Assembly: GCA_900553405.1 (NCBI GenBank)
Contig: USDF01000003.1
Location: 1-51,049 of the forward strand
Source: an uncultured Clostridium sp.
GTDB lineage: Bacteria; Bacillota; Clostridia; TANB77; CAG-508
Direction of reading: 5' to 3'
Length of the DNA stretch: 51,049 bases
Shown here: positions 51,046 through 51,049 of the stretch, in pieces
Position numbering within the stretch: position 1 is the first letter of the stretch
How the letters are laid out: every line of letters starts with the position of its first letter
Notes under the pieces: model-generated
Told to the model about the DNA's origin: nothing
The model's database searches: none
The model's input: only the letters and a program-made list of their open reading frames with translations
Made by a program: the position numbers and the translations under genes

Positions 51046-51049
51046 TTTT

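Overview
The window looks like chromosome of a low-GC, endospore-forming Firmicute of the class Clostridia. The evidence is very AT-rich DNA, strong AGGAGG ribosome-binding sites and TTGACA-N17-TATAAT promoters. It carries spore and germination genes (an alpha/beta small acid-soluble spore protein, ypeB, sleB, two CotF-like coat proteins) and Gram-positive housekeeping genes (mecA, pcrA, prfA, murF, ddl, comM, dprA, csoR-copZ-copA). I cannot name a species.

Layout. 1-6.6 kb: mecA between two inverted 51-bp repeats, an M23 peptidase, CotF-like proteins, a 5'-nucleotidase, PcrA helicase, a probable small RNA with a perfect promoter, and a low-molecular-weight phosphatase. 6.7-14 kb: ZIP metal transporter, sortase-anchored Ig-like surface protein, Tic20/DUF4870-like protein, release factor 1, and a YhaO/YhaN-type nuclease-ATPase pair. 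14-17.5 kb: a remnant Rpn-type nuclease and an orphan VirD4/TraG coupling protein with two unknown partners. 17.6-26.6 kb: DnaJ-like protein, hydrolase-MurF-Ddl operon, SASP, YpeB, SleB, a glycolipid glycosyltransferase and YhbY. 26.8-34.3 kb: tRNA-Arg(TCT), a holin-endolysin pair, M18 aminopeptidase, a VanW/G5 protein, a two-gene cassette of foreign-looking composition, and tRNA-Arg(ACG). 34.5-40.6 kb: comM-dprA-yraN and the CsoR-regulated copper operon. 41.8-50.3 kb: an integrated element of about 8.5 kb in the 3' end of tRNA-Pro(TGG). It carries integrase, excisionase, a HaeIII-like restriction-modification pair, Fic, HNH, a beta-flower/collagen-like protein, TnpV and a RepA-like protein. 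One unknown gene follows.

The most unusual observation concerns three otherwise well-conserved genes: traG/virD4, the vanW-family gene and comM. Each is broken by a single extra C directly before a glycine codon GGA, so each shows an in-frame CGG followed by A. Removing the C, or reading CGGA with a +1 shift, restores the conserved glycine and the full protein; two of the three sites are inside Walker A motifs. By eye, CGG is not used in frame anywhere else in the native-looking genes. It appears only in three genes that look acquired and in one unknown gene. This fits either +1 recoding at CGG-A, for example a hungry or unassigned CGG codon, or a systematic sequence error. Genome-wide codon and tRNA counts plus raw reads would separate the two.

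Other structure: a family of GGGAC/GTCCC hairpin repeats sits at gene ends, the terminator palindrome ATCCGCTATAGCGGAT recurs three times, and integrase arm-type repeats lie at both ends of the island.
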